Assembly: GCA_002696485.1 (NCBI GenBank) | Contig: NZTP01000016.1 | Coordinates: forward strand, 1-43,415 | DNA: 43,415 nt | DNA from: Altibacter sp. | GTDB taxonomy: Bacteria > Bacteroidota > Bacteroidia > Flavobacteriales > Flavobacteriaceae | Reading direction: 5' to 3' | Shown: piece after piece, positions 8,490 through 16,685 of the stretch | Layout of the letters: the number at the start of each line of letters is the position of its first letter | How positions within the stretch are numbered: position 1 is the first letter of the stretch | Program-made: the position numbers and the translations under genes | The notes under the pieces: model-generated | The model's database searches: none | What the model was told of the DNA's origin: nothing | The model's input: the letters and a program-made list of their open reading frames with translations, nothing else

Positions 8490-9404
8490 TCAAAGTGTAT
8501 TATCCTTTATTGCTTCAAGACCGTTCCAAGAGACTTTGCCCTTTACGTTCTCAAATAACAAAAAGGATTGACCTTCATTTTCTGCATTTGTTTTTGATTT
8601 GGTAACCTTCGCATAAAGGCTAGTTTTACCATTTCTTTCCTCACGGGAAGTAATGACATGCTGATACAATTTAGCAGTCGTTGATTTTTCCCAGTCGGGT
8701 TTCTGTCCCACCACTTCAAAACCGTCATGAACTTCCTTCATGTGTGTAATGAAAAACTTGTGGCATTCTAGTTGACAAGCCGCTTTAAACAAACGCTGGT
8801 ATTCTTGGGTTCTAGCAAACCATTGTGTAGGGACCATTTTTACCTTATCTGCCTGTCGTGGGTCATTTCCCTTGATGTGATTTAACCTAGCAATCATATT
8901 TGTTGTGTCAAGCCAAGTATCTAGTCCGTCAAAAACAATCGCTTTAACAGCCTTAACTTCAATTTCTTCTTCATCATCAAAAGAAATCTTATTTGTTTCA
9001 ATCGCCTCTTTGACCATTCCAATAAAGAAACGTGCCATGTCAGCAGTAGCCATATAATCAATTGTCATGTCGTCCTTATACACATGAGGATTATAGATAA
9101 ACACCTTATCATCGGAAGACCAATGTTGCCTCCATGTTGGTTCTGCTCCCTCATCAAAGTCAAGAACAAAAACCCAATGTGTTTCTCTTTCTTCATCTGT
9201 CCTACAATCCAAAGCAAGACCAGTTTTACCCGTGCCGGGGTCCCCAGAAATACCACATATCATATATGCTGATTCTTGGGCCAAGAGGTTTCTTCGTTGT
9301 TGAAACGCTCTTGCTTTCGCCTTCGCAAAGGCTCCCAGTTGGTCTTCTTCTTTCACTTGCTTCAGTAGTCTATTACTTGCTTTTCCTGTTTTCTTCAAAC
9401 TCAT
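8490..9404 (-). CDS. RecA/Sak4-like recombination ATPase
   Basis: The 304-residue ATPase has Walker A GDPGTGKT at 54-61 and Walker B KAIVFDGLDTW near 158. The sequence WVFVLDFDEGAEPTW follows Walker A, and a late IT(H/S)MKEV strand is also present. This is the arrangement of the phage AAA_24/Sak4 branch of the RecA superfamily, which anneals or recombines single-stranded DNA, usually with a partner SSB. The start has AGGAGATGAAGAAG upstream. It sits between PCNA and the SSB-like gene, consistent with recombination-coupled replication. A divergent RadA is the alternative. Confidence 0.82.
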   Translation of the reverse strand: MSLKKTGKASNRLLKQVKEEDQLGAFAKAKARAFQQRRNLLAQESAYMICGISGDPGTGKTGLALDCRTDEERETHWVFVLDFDEGAEPTWRQHWSSDDKVFIYNPHVYKDDMTIDYMATADMARFFIGMVKEAIETNKISFDDEEEIEVKAVKAIVFDGLDTWLDTTNMIARLNHIKGNDPRQADKVKMVPTQWFARTQEYQRLFKAACQLECHKFFITHMKEVHDGFEVVGQKPDWEKSTTAKLYQHVITSREERNGKTSLYAKVTKSKTNAENEGQSFLLFENVKGKVSWNGLEAIKDNTL

Positions 9405-9592
9405 TCTTCTTCATCTCCTTTAAATTGTGCTTTTAATTGTTGTAGTTGGTTTTCATGAACAATTCTAGTGAACATTTTACCACTACTTTTCATATGGAAC
9501 CTCACACTAAAAGTTCCATCATCTTGTTTTCTCCACTCAATACTTTCTACCTCGTCCATATCAAGTAGAATTTCATTCATTCTAATAATCAT
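9401..9592 (-). CDS. small unknown protein coupled to the RecA-like gene
   Basis: 63 residues: a predicted beta-rich N-terminal half (SIEWRKQDDGTFSVRFHM) and a helical end finishing in DEEE, where the Glu codons form the Shine-Dalgarno of the RecA-like gene (ATGA overlap). ATG follows GGAGG. No family recognised. Confidence 0.7.
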   Translation of the reverse strand: MIIRMNEILLDMDEVESIEWRKQDDGTFSVRFHMKSSGKMFTRIVHENQLQQLKAQFKGDEEE

Positions 9593-9709
9593 CTTTTTTC
9601 CTCCAATAGGTATAGGCCTTGCACCTATCCGTAAGTCATTCTATCGCCACTTATACACGACAACTCGTAGGCCGTTCTTGTATCTCTATGAAAACGACCT
9701 AAGCGAGAA

Positions 9710-9859
9710 TTACATTTCGTCTAGCCTTTCGGAGAGGAGCAAGAGGGCAGAAGCCCAAAGCCCCACAAAAATACCCAACTGTTGGTCAAAGTAATAAATA
9801 CCAATGCTTCCAACAATTGAAACTAGACTACTATAAAATCCTAACTTTTTGTAGTTCAT
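9710..9859 (-). CDS. 49-residue two-helix membrane protein
   Basis: Starts at an ATG after GGTGATTTAA and ends at TAA. It has two hydrophobic segments, roughly residues 7-23 (FYSSLVSIVGSIGIYYF) and 28-42 (LGIFVGLWASALLLL), with a short DQQ turn between and a charged SERLDEM tail. This is a tiny hairpin membrane protein. The function is unknown; holin-like or membrane-anchoring roles are possible but unsupported. About 115 bases between this gene and the next hold no convincing gene. Confidence 0.55.
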   Translation of the reverse strand: MNYKKLGFYSSLVSIVGSIGIYYFDQQLGIFVGLWASALLLLSERLDEM

Positions 9860-9864
9860 TTAAA

Positions 9865-11103
9865 TCACCAATAACTTAGCGAATCCCCATCATCAGTTGA
9901 GACTTCTTCTTCAAGACCAGTTCCTAGACGGACACGAAGACCGTAAAGGTTGATAGAAACGGGGTTATATTCACCATCAATTGGCATTCCCGATTCGTCT
10001 TTCCTTTGCGTTTGATTGGTTCGTCCAATGACCACAATATCAGAACCAACACCAAAGTTCAAATCAACATGCGAAGGAACCCAAACAGGTGTTGAGTCGG
10101 GCATGTCTTCATCATCAAACCCATAATTAGCATCCAAAGGTTCAACCCAAATAACACGGTTTCCGGTTTTTGGATTGGCCTTAAGATTCATGCTAGTAAC
10201 GATACCGTCCGTGACAACTACCTTCAATCCTTGTTGTGTCTGAATTTCTTGGTGATAATCCTCCAAGTCATACAAATCCGTGACATATTCAGCCATGTTT
10301 TCAACAAGTGCTTCCTCGTAATCGTAAGAAGACGTATCAAACCAAAGTGGGTTATTATCGTCCAACGAGTCAATGTATTGGCTAAATTCTGTTTTATTAC
10401 GGATTCCGTAGATAGCATTCCTATCCTCGTTAACTAGACCGTAGAAGGTTATCATTCGGAAACAGTCTGCTTTGAAATTTTTAGCCATTTCATTCTTGAG
10501 TTGAACAGTCCATAGTTGAGTTTCCCCTCCTTCTTTCTGTCCGATGAAATGCGCTCGCACTTGATGTTGTTCCTTTGGCAAAGGCTTGCCGTAGTTTTTG
10601 TTGGTGTCTCCCGACTGCCAAGTTTTAACAGCGTCAATGGGAACAATCCAAGTAGTTTCGCTAATTTCAATTGCCATATCAGGAACCGATGGAATGGTCT
10701 TTGTTTCCCATTCACCATTTCTTACCTGAGTTTTAAGGTAGTTTCCATCCTCAAGAGTAATCTCAGCAACCAATTCATCGGTAAGAGTCTGACTAGAATC
10801 GCTGTTGTAGCGAGACAAAACAGATTTTCTCTTGTATTCCATTATATCACGAACTGGTTCAACAGCCGCAAAGAACCCTGTAATGTGTTCTCCAAATGTT
10901 TGGCTATTGTTTGAACGATTGGAGGAAAGACGACTTCTCACATATTGGCGAGTCATGGACATAGCCATGAGTTGTTGTCGTTCATCATCCAAATCTAGTC
11001 CACTACTACCGGCTAGTTCAGTATATTTTTCAGTCATTTCTTCTACTTCAATGTTAAGTCTTTTAGCAAGACCATTCAATTCTTTCTCTATTCTTTCTAA
11101 CAT
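9865..11103 (-). CDS. probable single-stranded DNA-binding protein (RPA/OB-fold type)
   Basis: 412 codons from the ATG at 11103, which has AGGAAG upstream. The frame extends 37 codons further, but that part lies inside RFC. The N-terminal 60 residues are helical and charged. The middle includes a compact beta-rich stretch (WIVPIDAVKTWQSGDTNKNYG), and the C-terminal third a long beta series (VVTDGIVTSMNLK, then DIVVIGRTNQTQRKDESG). Location directly after RFC and before the RecA-like ATPase, length and strand content fit an archaeal RPA-like ssDNA-binding protein. No zinc finger is seen. The fold is inferred; an unrelated replication scaffold remains possible. Confidence 0.5.
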   Translation of the reverse strand: MLERIEKELNGLAKRLNIEVEEMTEKYTELAGSSGLDLDDERQQLMAMSMTRQYVRSRLSSNRSNNSQTFGEHITGFFAAVEPVRDIMEYKRKSVLSRYNSDSSQTLTDELVAEITLEDGNYLKTQVRNGEWETKTIPSVPDMAIEISETTWIVPIDAVKTWQSGDTNKNYGKPLPKEQHQVRAHFIGQKEGGETQLWTVQLKNEMAKNFKADCFRMITFYGLVNEDRNAIYGIRNKTEFSQYIDSLDDNNPLWFDTSSYDYEEALVENMAEYVTDLYDLEDYHQEIQTQQGLKVVVTDGIVTSMNLKANPKTGNRVIWVEPLDANYGFDDEDMPDSTPVWVPSHVDLNFGVGSDIVVIGRTNQTQRKDESGMPIDGEYNPVSINLYGLRVRLGTGLEEEVSTDDGDSLSYW

Positions 11104-11108
11104 TTTTT

Positions 11109-12038
11109 TCACTTCCTTTCGTGTTTCATAATTTGTGAACAGAACCAAGCAATCAATACCTTCGGTGATACACTTCGGCTCCTCCACTCCATTTCTCCTA
11201 TCGTTGCTATGCACATAAACTTTGTGCTAGTATTCAAATCCATATTCATAACAGATTGTAGGAGTTTATTACATATATCCTTTACACTTTGTCCCTTTCT
11301 GATTAGACCGTCTAAATAAGTCATTCCCTCAGAATTACCAGCCAATAGGCTAGCAAGTGAACTTTCATAATGCTTAGTAGTAGCATTGATAAAATCCTCT
11401 ACTTTTGCACCAGAAAAAATACAGGCCTGTACCTCGTTAATGGCACGACGAAAATCACCATTACAATTTTCAACAATTTTACTCAATATTTCTTCGGGCG
11501 AATCGTGGCCTGAATCGTAGCCCTTTTCATAAATAATTTTTAGTAGTCTCTCAACTTGAACAGATGTTGGTAGGGCCTCAAACACATAATTTGCACAACG
11601 GGACTTGAGCGCATCTTCCACACCATAAGCATCATTACAGGTGATAATAAATACCGTATTTGTTGCTCTTTCCATAGTTCTTTTTAGTGCTCGTTGGGCA
11701 TCTCTAGTCATACCTTCTATTTCGTCCAACAGAACGAACTTTAGTTTCTGACCACTTACTGACCTAGTTGTTAGAAAATTATATATGGTTTCTCTAACAG
11801 TTTCTAGTTTTCTATCTTGACTAGCATTGATTTCAAGAAAATTAGTTGCGAGGTCGTCTTGTAAAAACTCTCTAGCCATAACATAGGCGGCTGTCGTTTT
11901 ACCTGTCCCCGGAATACCATAAAGTAATAGGTTAGGCATCTTGCCTCTCCTAACCCAATTTTCTGCATCTTCTTTAAATTTATGTTGCCCTATAATTTCA
12001 CTAATTTTTGTCGGTCTAAATTCTTCTGTCCAATTCAT
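11109..12038 (-). CDS. rfcS: clamp loader, RFC small subunit family
   Basis: 309 residues. It opens with WTEEFRPTKISEIIGQ, the usual RFC start. Walker A GIPGTGKTT is at 41-49, Walker B FVLLDEIEGM near 106, sensor 1 VFIITCNDA near 137, and the SRC motif LKSRCANYVF near 157 is intact. The C-terminal helical collar domain follows. It loads the PCNA clamp in an ATP-dependent way. The start overlaps the GroEL-like gene end by about 23 bases, and only five bases separate its stop from the SSB-like start. No large subunit is obvious, so it may act as a homo-oligomer, with the P-loop protein at 14543-15373, or with the host large subunit. Confidence 0.93.
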   Translation of the reverse strand: MNWTEEFRPTKISEIIGQHKFKEDAENWVRRGKMPNLLLYGIPGTGKTTAAYVMAREFLQDDLATNFLEINASQDRKLETVRETIYNFLTTRSVSGQKLKFVLLDEIEGMTRDAQRALKRTMERATNTVFIITCNDAYGVEDALKSRCANYVFEALPTSVQVERLLKIIYEKGYDSGHDSPEEILSKIVENCNGDFRRAINEVQACIFSGAKVEDFINATTKHYESSLASLLAGNSEGMTYLDGLIRKGQSVKDICNKLLQSVMNMDLNTSTKFMCIATIGEMEWRSRSVSPKVLIAWFCSQIMKHERK

Positions 12039-13587
12039 GTCGTTCCCTCATAATCAATCTTTTAGCCGTTAACACATAACCCGCTACGGACACGGCACTT
12101 CGTAGCGAGGAACACACAACCCCTGCGGGGTCAATTACCCTGTATTCGGGGGCATGTAAATACCATTCGTCTTGGATTCCATCGTAGGCATATTCTTGAG
12201 AAAGGTTGTGCATTACATTCTCAATAGTGGTTTCTTCCCCCACACAATTCTTATACAGGGTATTAAAAACTGCAAACAAGGCATTCCTGAATCCAATACG
12301 AATATCTAATTCAACATGGGGGTTATTGTCAATATCATAGTATTTTAACAAAGACAAACCCGAACCCCATGTGTAGCCTGTTTGAATAGCCGAGCGAACT
12401 GCATTTAGCGAATCATCTAGTCTATCCTTTTTGTTGTGGATTTCCTGTTCTGATTCTCCGTGAATTTTGATAATCCCTGCCATTCCATTTAACTTACCCA
12501 TTCTAGCCAAGTTCTTTTTCTTATGAAATTCTGTTTCGGCCATATGAGCATCCTCAACAATTTGTTCGCATCTTTTAGCAACTCTTTTAGCATCAGACGG
12601 CTCTCCAATAAATAGTGTATTAGAAGCATTAATAACAATTGATTCACATTCACCCAAATGTTCAAGTCGGGCGTGGCGAATATCTTCGTCCAAAGCATTA
12701 ATGAAATAATGACAATCAAGGAATGTAGCCAAGTCTCCTAACTTAAGACCAGTCCAAACAGAAATATCCTCGGCCCTAGCAATAGAAGCATCAATAGAAC
12801 CATTCATGCTATTCACTACAAATTGATTCAACGCAATAGGACTAATAGATTTAAGCACTAGTAGTAGTGGGCGTTTATTTTCTTTTGCTATTTCTAAAAC
12901 AGGTAAAATCTCTTCAAAGTCTTTCACCTCTTGGTCGCTAACCAACACAAGTGGATTTTCCATTCGCATTTCTTTTCCATTAACTTTTTCCAAAACACTA
13001 TGAATATATCCAGACGTTGTTTCAAAGCCCTTTACAATTTCCATTTCGTCCTTTCCCGTGTGAGAGGGTTCAACGGTAATTACACCATCCATCCCAATAG
13101 AACGAATAATTTGACTAATGCGTAGAGCCATCTCTTCGTCGTTGTTTGCACTAATTAGTGCAACAGCATAAATGTTATCAAGTGTAATTTCCGACGCATT
13201 AAACGAAATCTCGGATTCTAGAGTTTGCATTAACTTCGTGAACTCGCTTCTAATTAGCGTTGGGTTATATCCCTGTTCAATTAGTTTCATTCCTTCCTTA
13301 ATCAAAGCATTAGCCAACACCGATGCAGAAGTAGTTCCATCACCGGACTTTTCCTGCGCTCGCTTACAGACTTCAATAAGAAGTTTTGCACCAACCATCT
13401 CTTCTTTTGTCAATGAAATGTTTTTAGCGATTGTTACACCATCGTTGATAATTAATGGTGGTAAATCATCGGGTCTGTCAATAATAACAGAGTTTCTTGC
13501 TGGTCCCAATGTCACGCCGACTACATCGGCTACTGCTTCTATTCCTTTTACTAGTGTTTCGTTAGTTTCTTCTTCATTATAAATCAT
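12016..13587 (-). CDS. groL: GroEL/HSP60-family chaperonin (group I-like)
   Basis: 523 residues with the full chaperonin plan. VTLGPARNSVII is at 25-36, NDGVTIAKNI at 48-57 (D49) and SGDGTTSASVLANAL at 81-95 (D83). The apical part includes GFETTSGYIHSVLEKVNG and ILPVLEIAKENKRPLLLV. RLDDSLNAVRSAIQTGYTWGSG carries the third ATPase Asp, and LRSAVSVAGYVLTAK is near the end. These match GroEL more closely than archaeal thermosomes. The Gly-Gly-Met tail is missing. A GroES-like gene lies 320 bases upstream on the same strand. It probably folds viral proteins such as capsid subunits. Confidence 0.9.
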   Translation of the reverse strand: MIYNEEETNETLVKGIEAVADVVGVTLGPARNSVIIDRPDDLPPLIINDGVTIAKNISLTKEEMVGAKLLIEVCKRAQEKSGDGTTSASVLANALIKEGMKLIEQGYNPTLIRSEFTKLMQTLESEISFNASEITLDNIYAVALISANNDEEMALRISQIIRSIGMDGVITVEPSHTGKDEMEIVKGFETTSGYIHSVLEKVNGKEMRMENPLVLVSDQEVKDFEEILPVLEIAKENKRPLLLVLKSISPIALNQFVVNSMNGSIDASIARAEDISVWTGLKLGDLATFLDCHYFINALDEDIRHARLEHLGECESIVINASNTLFIGEPSDAKRVAKRCEQIVEDAHMAETEFHKKKNLARMGKLNGMAGIIKIHGESEQEIHNKKDRLDDSLNAVRSAIQTGYTWGSGLSLLKYYDIDNNPHVELDIRIGFRNALFAVFNTLYKNCVGEETTIENVMHNLSQEYAYDGIQDEWYLHAPEYRVIDPAGVVCSSLRSAVSVAGYVLTAKRLIMRERHELDRRI

Positions 13588-13796
13588 TCTTCTTCCTCTC
13601 CTTCGCTACACCCACACCCTATTGTAGTGCATTCCTTTTCCAATAAATAAAAACGTCCACTTCCTGCATGTCGTATTCTACCAAAATAACCCAGATGCTT
13701 AGGATTATTAGGTCTTATTGAAATTCCACGAATCATGCTATTAAGTTCAAGCCACGCTATATATTCTAAAAGTTCGGGTGTGGGTATTTGGGTCAT
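13584..13796 (-). CDS. small unknown protein between GroES- and GroEL-like genes
   Basis: 70 residues from the ATG at 13796 (GGGAGG seven bases before). Basic and aromatic in the middle, ending CTTIGCGCSEGEEEE. The Glu tail overlaps the GroEL Shine-Dalgarno (ATGA overlap). The Cys trio could bind metal. No family recognised. Confidence 0.65.
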   Translation of the reverse strand: MTQIPTPELLEYIAWLELNSMIRGISIRPNNPKHLGYFGRIRHAGSGRFYLLEKECTTIGCGCSEGEEEE

Positions 13797-13906
13797 TCTG
13801 TTGCCTCCCATTTCATTGTTAGGTCGCAACAAGTCATAATATTTACAATTGGTTGTCGGTTTCGTGGGAAAATCTTTTCACAGCGTTTGCATTTAGCGAC
13901 CCACAT
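13793..13906 (-). CDS. 37-residue zinc-ribbon-like protein
   Basis: Starts at an ATG sharing the TAATG junction with the GroES-like gene and ends in an ATGA overlap with the next gene. Cysteines CKRC and TCC could form a small zinc knuckle. Too short to classify, but the two coupled junctions argue that it is translated. Confidence 0.5.
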   Translation of the reverse strand: MWVAKCKRCEKIFPRNRQPIVNIMTCCDLTMKWEATE

Positions 13907-14136
13907 TATTCTTCCTCCCCTACTACGGCTACAATATCATTTGGTGATACTGCTTCAAATTCTTCACCGTTGAAAGTGAAAAGAAAACTTGACTTATACA
14001 CTATCAAGTCTCCGACTTCCGTTTGACTGTTCTTTTCAACCACAACGCCAATATTTTTAGGTTGTCCCCTAACGATACCGCTTTCCGATTGCATTTTTCT
14101 TTTCTGTATTATAATATAATCATTTTTTGTCTTCAT
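13906..14136 (-). CDS. groS: GroES-like co-chaperonin
   Basis: 76 residues from the ATG at 14136, with CAGGAGGA seven bases upstream. The GroES pattern is visible: KNDYIIIQKRKMQSES (first strand and start of mobile loop), then GIV at 20-22 at the position of the GroES IVL contact tripeptide, IGVVVEKN, VGDLIVYKSS and the closing strand NDIVAVVGEEE. It is about 20 residues shorter than bacterial GroES, much as phage co-chaperonins vary. It lies upstream of the GroEL-like gene in the same coupled run, so a dedicated pair is likely. The roof loop region is short. Moderately sure of the family. Confidence 0.7.
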   Translation of the reverse strand: MKTKNDYIIIQKRKMQSESGIVRGQPKNIGVVVEKNSQTEVGDLIVYKSSFLFTFNGEEFEAVSPNDIVAVVGEEE

Positions 14137-14243
14137 TCTTCTTCCTCCTGTTTTTTTATACATTTTCTACAATATCCCCATTTTGATAGTGTTTCGGGTG
14201 GGTCTTGATAACAATTACCACAATATTTAGGATATTTTCTCAT
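14133..14243 (-). CDS. 36-residue double-CxxC zinc protein
   Basis: Begins MRKYPKYCGNCYQD and later has GYCRKC, giving a CxxC-x13-CxxC zinc ribbon. It ends in four Glu encoded by the GroES gene's Shine-Dalgarno. It overlaps both neighbours by four bases (ATGA). The function is unknown; tiny zinc ribbons like this are common in this genome. Confidence 0.6.
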   Translation of the reverse strand: MRKYPKYCGNCYQDPPETLSKWGYCRKCIKKQEEEE

Positions 14244-14398
14244 AGCATCACCGCCGCAAACAGCATGAGTGTAATTATATTAACAATCATCACCCCGGTT
14301 GCTATCTTATTCATAGCGTGTATATCATCCTTCATTTTAACTATTTCTTGAAAAATCATATCACCCAATTTAATTAGAGTTTCCATATCTTTTTTCAT
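14240..14398 (-). CDS. 52-residue single-pass membrane protein
   Basis: ATG follows ACGGAGGAACACTATA. A charged helical N-terminal half (KLGDMIFQEIVKMKDDIHAMNK) is followed by a C-terminal transmembrane segment, about residues 34-52 (ATGVMIVNIITLMLFAAVML). The stop overlaps the next ATG. No family recognised. Confidence 0.6.
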   Translation of the reverse strand: MKKDMETLIKLGDMIFQEIVKMKDDIHAMNKIATGVMIVNIITLMLFAAVML

Positions 14399-14546
14399 TA
14401 TAGTGTTCCTCCGTTTCTTTTAAAGTTAAGTTATTTAAATAGCCCTCAGATAAAACTGATAGTGGTATTTCCTTTATCAAGTCTCTTACGCCTAATGGAG
14501 AACCATTCAGCCATGAAGAAAAGGGCATACCTTTTGATTTTCTCAT
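14370..14546 (-). CDS. 58-residue unknown protein
   Basis: ATG overlaps the stop of the P-loop ATPase gene (ATGA) and has GGAGGACTATAC before it. Contains PFSSWLNGSPLGVRDLIKE, then a polar tail. Its last 29 bases overlap the membrane protein gene. No family recognised. Confidence 0.55.
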   Translation of the reverse strand: MRKSKGMPFSSWLNGSPLGVRDLIKEIPLSVLSEGYLNNLTLKETEEHYNEKRYGNSN

Positions 14547-15373
14547 GTATAGTCCTCCAATTTATTTAGTGGTCTAACCTTCGGTTTCTCCCTACGTTTC
14601 TTTTTAATGCCCAGCAACTTACATTCGTTATCAGATAACTTGGTAGCCACATATTCTGCGTATGCTTGGTTGCTTATCAACTTTTTCAAGACATATGTTT
14701 CATCAGCCTTGAATCCCAATTTCAAACATATGGACTGGTAGGGATTGTCCTCCTTTCTTTTGGGAGGCACTAATTTACGATAGCCGCCAGCCCATGAATA
14801 TGCAAATAAAGCATAGAAATAATTCTTGTTTAAACGATTCATCATTGACGAGACTACCATAAGTTTTTCATTTTCAGGAAATGTCGCAATAGCCCACGAT
14901 AATAATTGCATAGGCGGCGGTGAAAAATGCACCAAATCACGATACAATCTATCCCGGTCCTTTGTTTTAATATATACTCCCATCATGTTCCAAATATTAT
15001 CATCAAATGAAACATATTTTTCGTTGTTTTTACAAGTTAATATCAAGGACGCTTGGTAGTGATTTTTTGCCCCACACATCTTTACGTCGCAGGCGTTTAG
15101 TATTAGTTTTGGGACCGACTTCTTATTATGCGAAGTTAGAACTAAGTCAACCCCCGCATGAATTAAGTCCAATATTTTGTCAGTCTGTGGTTTGTAGTTC
15201 ACTTCCTCAATAATAACCGTGTAGTCCTTTGGTATAGAGTACGGGTCATCAATCTTAATATCGTTAGCGTAGTAAAAAAGATTAATACCACCCCCCGCTT
15301 CAATCGTTGCTTTAGTTGTTTTTCCTGTTCCCCATTTTCCTACAAATATTTTAGGTCTTTTCCTCATCTTCAT
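14543..15373 (-). CDS. P-loop NTPase, possible clamp-loader-like or remodelling ATPase
   Basis: 276 residues from the ATG at 15373 (GGTGAAGATTG upstream; the open frame begins one codon earlier with TTG). Walker A is FVGKWGTGKTT (about residues 10-20), Walker B YTVIIEEVNY near 55 and a sensor-like LVLTSHN near 80. The remaining 170 residues are helical and basic at the end. The compact ATPase core followed by a helical domain recalls AAA+ proteins such as clamp-loader subunits, but the SRC motif is absent. A DNA-packaging or helicase-loader role is also possible. It is coupled to small genes on both sides and sits 2.5 kb upstream of RFC. Confidence 0.65.
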   Translation of the reverse strand: MKMRKRPKIFVGKWGTGKTTKATIEAGGGINLFYYANDIKIDDPYSIPKDYTVIIEEVNYKPQTDKILDLIHAGVDLVLTSHNKKSVPKLILNACDVKMCGAKNHYQASLILTCKNNEKYVSFDDNIWNMMGVYIKTKDRDRLYRDLVHFSPPPMQLLSWAIATFPENEKLMVVSSMMNRLNKNYFYALFAYSWAGGYRKLVPPKRKEDNPYQSICLKLGFKADETYVLKKLISNQAYAEYVATKLSDNECKLLGIKKKRREKPKVRPLNKLEDYT

Positions 15374-15752
15374 CAATCTTCACCTTAAATGTATATTTAC
15401 TGTCTTCTTCTAAATGTATTTTTTCTTCAACCATTTTCATTAGGTCTTTAAATTTCATCCACCCTTTGTTTTTAGAAGGCACAAAGGATGGAAATATTTC
15501 ACAAATGCGAAAAATGCTGTGCCTTCTTCTAATTAGTATCGTATCGGACCTTCGGCCCCGCTCACGAATTATACTATAACTAATGTCCTCGTTGTCAAGC
15601 GTTGAACAAATTGCCTCTATCATTTTTTGAGGAGGTCTTATGTAGACATAAAACCTAGGTTCCCAGCCTCTAGTGCTCCTAACATTAACTATGTGAAACT
15701 TACAAGAAGCCGTGGTCAACAAAATGCCACTCAATTGTTCTGTTGAATACAT
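15351..15752 (-). CDS. unknown 133-residue protein
   Basis: No family recognised. A mixed alpha/beta N-terminal half (PRFYVYIRPPQKMIEAICS) and a basic centre (IRERGRRSDTILIRRRHS) suggest nucleic-acid contact. The C-terminus is acidic and overlaps the P-loop ATPase start by 23 bases. The ATG touches the stop of the next gene upstream. A pocket resembling an LAGLIDADG-type homing fold could be imagined, but no such motif is present. Confidence 0.65.
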   Translation of the reverse strand: MYSTEQLSGILLTTASCKFHIVNVRSTRGWEPRFYVYIRPPQKMIEAICSTLDNEDISYSIIRERGRRSDTILIRRRHSIFRICEIFPSFVPSKNKGWMKFKDLMKMVEEKIHLEEDSKYTFKVKIDEDEEKT

Positions 15753-15970
15753 TATACCCCGCCCATATCATCTATGTCAATAGTCCACAAATGAAACTTC
15801 TTATGCCCAAATATGAATAAACCCGCTTGGTCTTTTGGTCCTATGAATGTCTCTCCACATATTAAACAATGAACTCTAACAATTTCATTATATAATCTAA
15901 TGGATGAGTCGTCTATGATGTCTAGCACATTTCCCTCTTGTAGGGGCGAAGATTCCTCAGTTTCCCACAT
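15752..15970 (-). CDS. 72-residue zinc-finger-like protein
   Basis: HCLICGETFIG is followed about 17 residues later by GHKKFH, giving a CxxC...HxxxH-like metal site. The flanks are acidic. It overlaps the preceding gene by 14 bases and abuts the following one. Possibly a small DNA- or protein-binding finger. Confidence 0.6.
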   Translation of the reverse strand: MWETEESSPLQEGNVLDIIDDSSIRLYNEIVRVHCLICGETFIGPKDQAGLFIFGHKKFHLWTIDIDDMGGV

Positions 15971-16289
15971 ACGTTCTCATGTAATCCCTAAGTGTGGGAT
16001 TCTTAATAACTTTTGCCATCTTTGGTTGAATATTTCTTATAGTTTGTTCAATAGTCTTATTAGTTCCTGACTCCAACTCCTTTTTTAGTTTTTTAGCCGC
16101 TTTTTGATAGCGTTTTTGGGCTGGTTCTTTCCACGCATAAAATGTAGAATAAGGACTAGCCATAAATAGTCCGTGGTCTTCATCTAAAAACTCCCAAATA
16201 ATTGCCTCAATTAATCGTGTGCGGCACTCGTCCGCAGTTTTGGGTTCCTCATCGCTATCGTAGGTGGTGTCTAAATATGCTGTCGTCAT
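15957..16289 (-). CDS. unknown 110-residue helical protein
   Basis: ATG follows AGGAGAAGTCTGC. An acidic N-terminus (DSDEEPKTADE) leads to a helical body with an aromatic patch (FMASPYSTFYAWKEPAQ) and lysine-rich helices. It is coupled by a four-base overlap to the upstream gene. No family recognised. Confidence 0.6.
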   Translation of the reverse strand: MTTAYLDTTYDSDEEPKTADECRTRLIEAIIWEFLDEDHGLFMASPYSTFYAWKEPAQKRYQKAAKKLKKELESGTNKTIEQTIRNIQPKMAKVIKNPTLRDYMRTYVGN

Positions 16290-16531
16290 GCAGACTTCTC
16301 CTTATACCTCGGATGATTCTTAGGCAAGCGATGTAGGCGGCGTTCACTCATATTTTGCATATACTGAGCAACACTAGCAACACTACTAGCCCAACGCTTT
16401 TCCGCCACTTCATCATTTTCGGGAACCATTTGATACTTTAAGTCAACTAAGGCATTGGCGATTAAATCGCTATCTAACAACACTTGAAGAATTTCATACT
16501 CACCGTGAGTGACTGTTCTAATCCTCGTCAT
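16286..16531 (-). CDS. unknown 81-residue protein
   Basis: I chose the ATG at 16531; the open frame extends three codons further to a GTG. Largely helical, ending in a basic patch (RRLHRLPKNHPRYKEK). It overlaps the small acidic gene upstream and the next gene by four bases. No family recognised. Confidence 0.6.
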   Translation of the reverse strand: MTRIRTVTHGEYEILQVLLDSDLIANALVDLKYQMVPENDEVAEKRWASSVASVAQYMQNMSERRLHRLPKNHPRYKEKSA

Positions 16532-16685
16532 CACAACCACAATCCCCGTTTAAATCATCCATAGCCATAATATATCCTGCTAAGGTAAAACATGCCTTTT
16601 CAAGTTCAAAACTAAATGTTTTGTTGAACTTCTTTGCCTCCTCAGTTAGACGAATGAATTCATCGTAAATTTTTTCTAAATTCAT
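16518..16685 (-). CDS. 55-residue acidic protein
   Basis: ATG follows GAGGTGAAAGA and overlaps the histone-fold gene stop. Helical, then an acidic tail with two cysteines (DDLNGDCGCDDED). It lies immediately downstream of the histone-like gene, so an acidic partner of a basic DNA-binding protein is an attractive but unproven idea. Confidence 0.55.
   Translation of the reverse strand: MNLEKIYDEFIRLTEEAKKFNKTFSFELEKACFTLAGYIMAMDDLNGDCGCDDED

Noticed and set aside
9593-9709. tRNA-like or small gene in the gap beside the 49-residue membrane protein
   Set aside because: A short ATAGGT/ACCTAT hairpin and a 28-codon frame exist, but no cloverleaf, start or ribosome-binding site could be supported.
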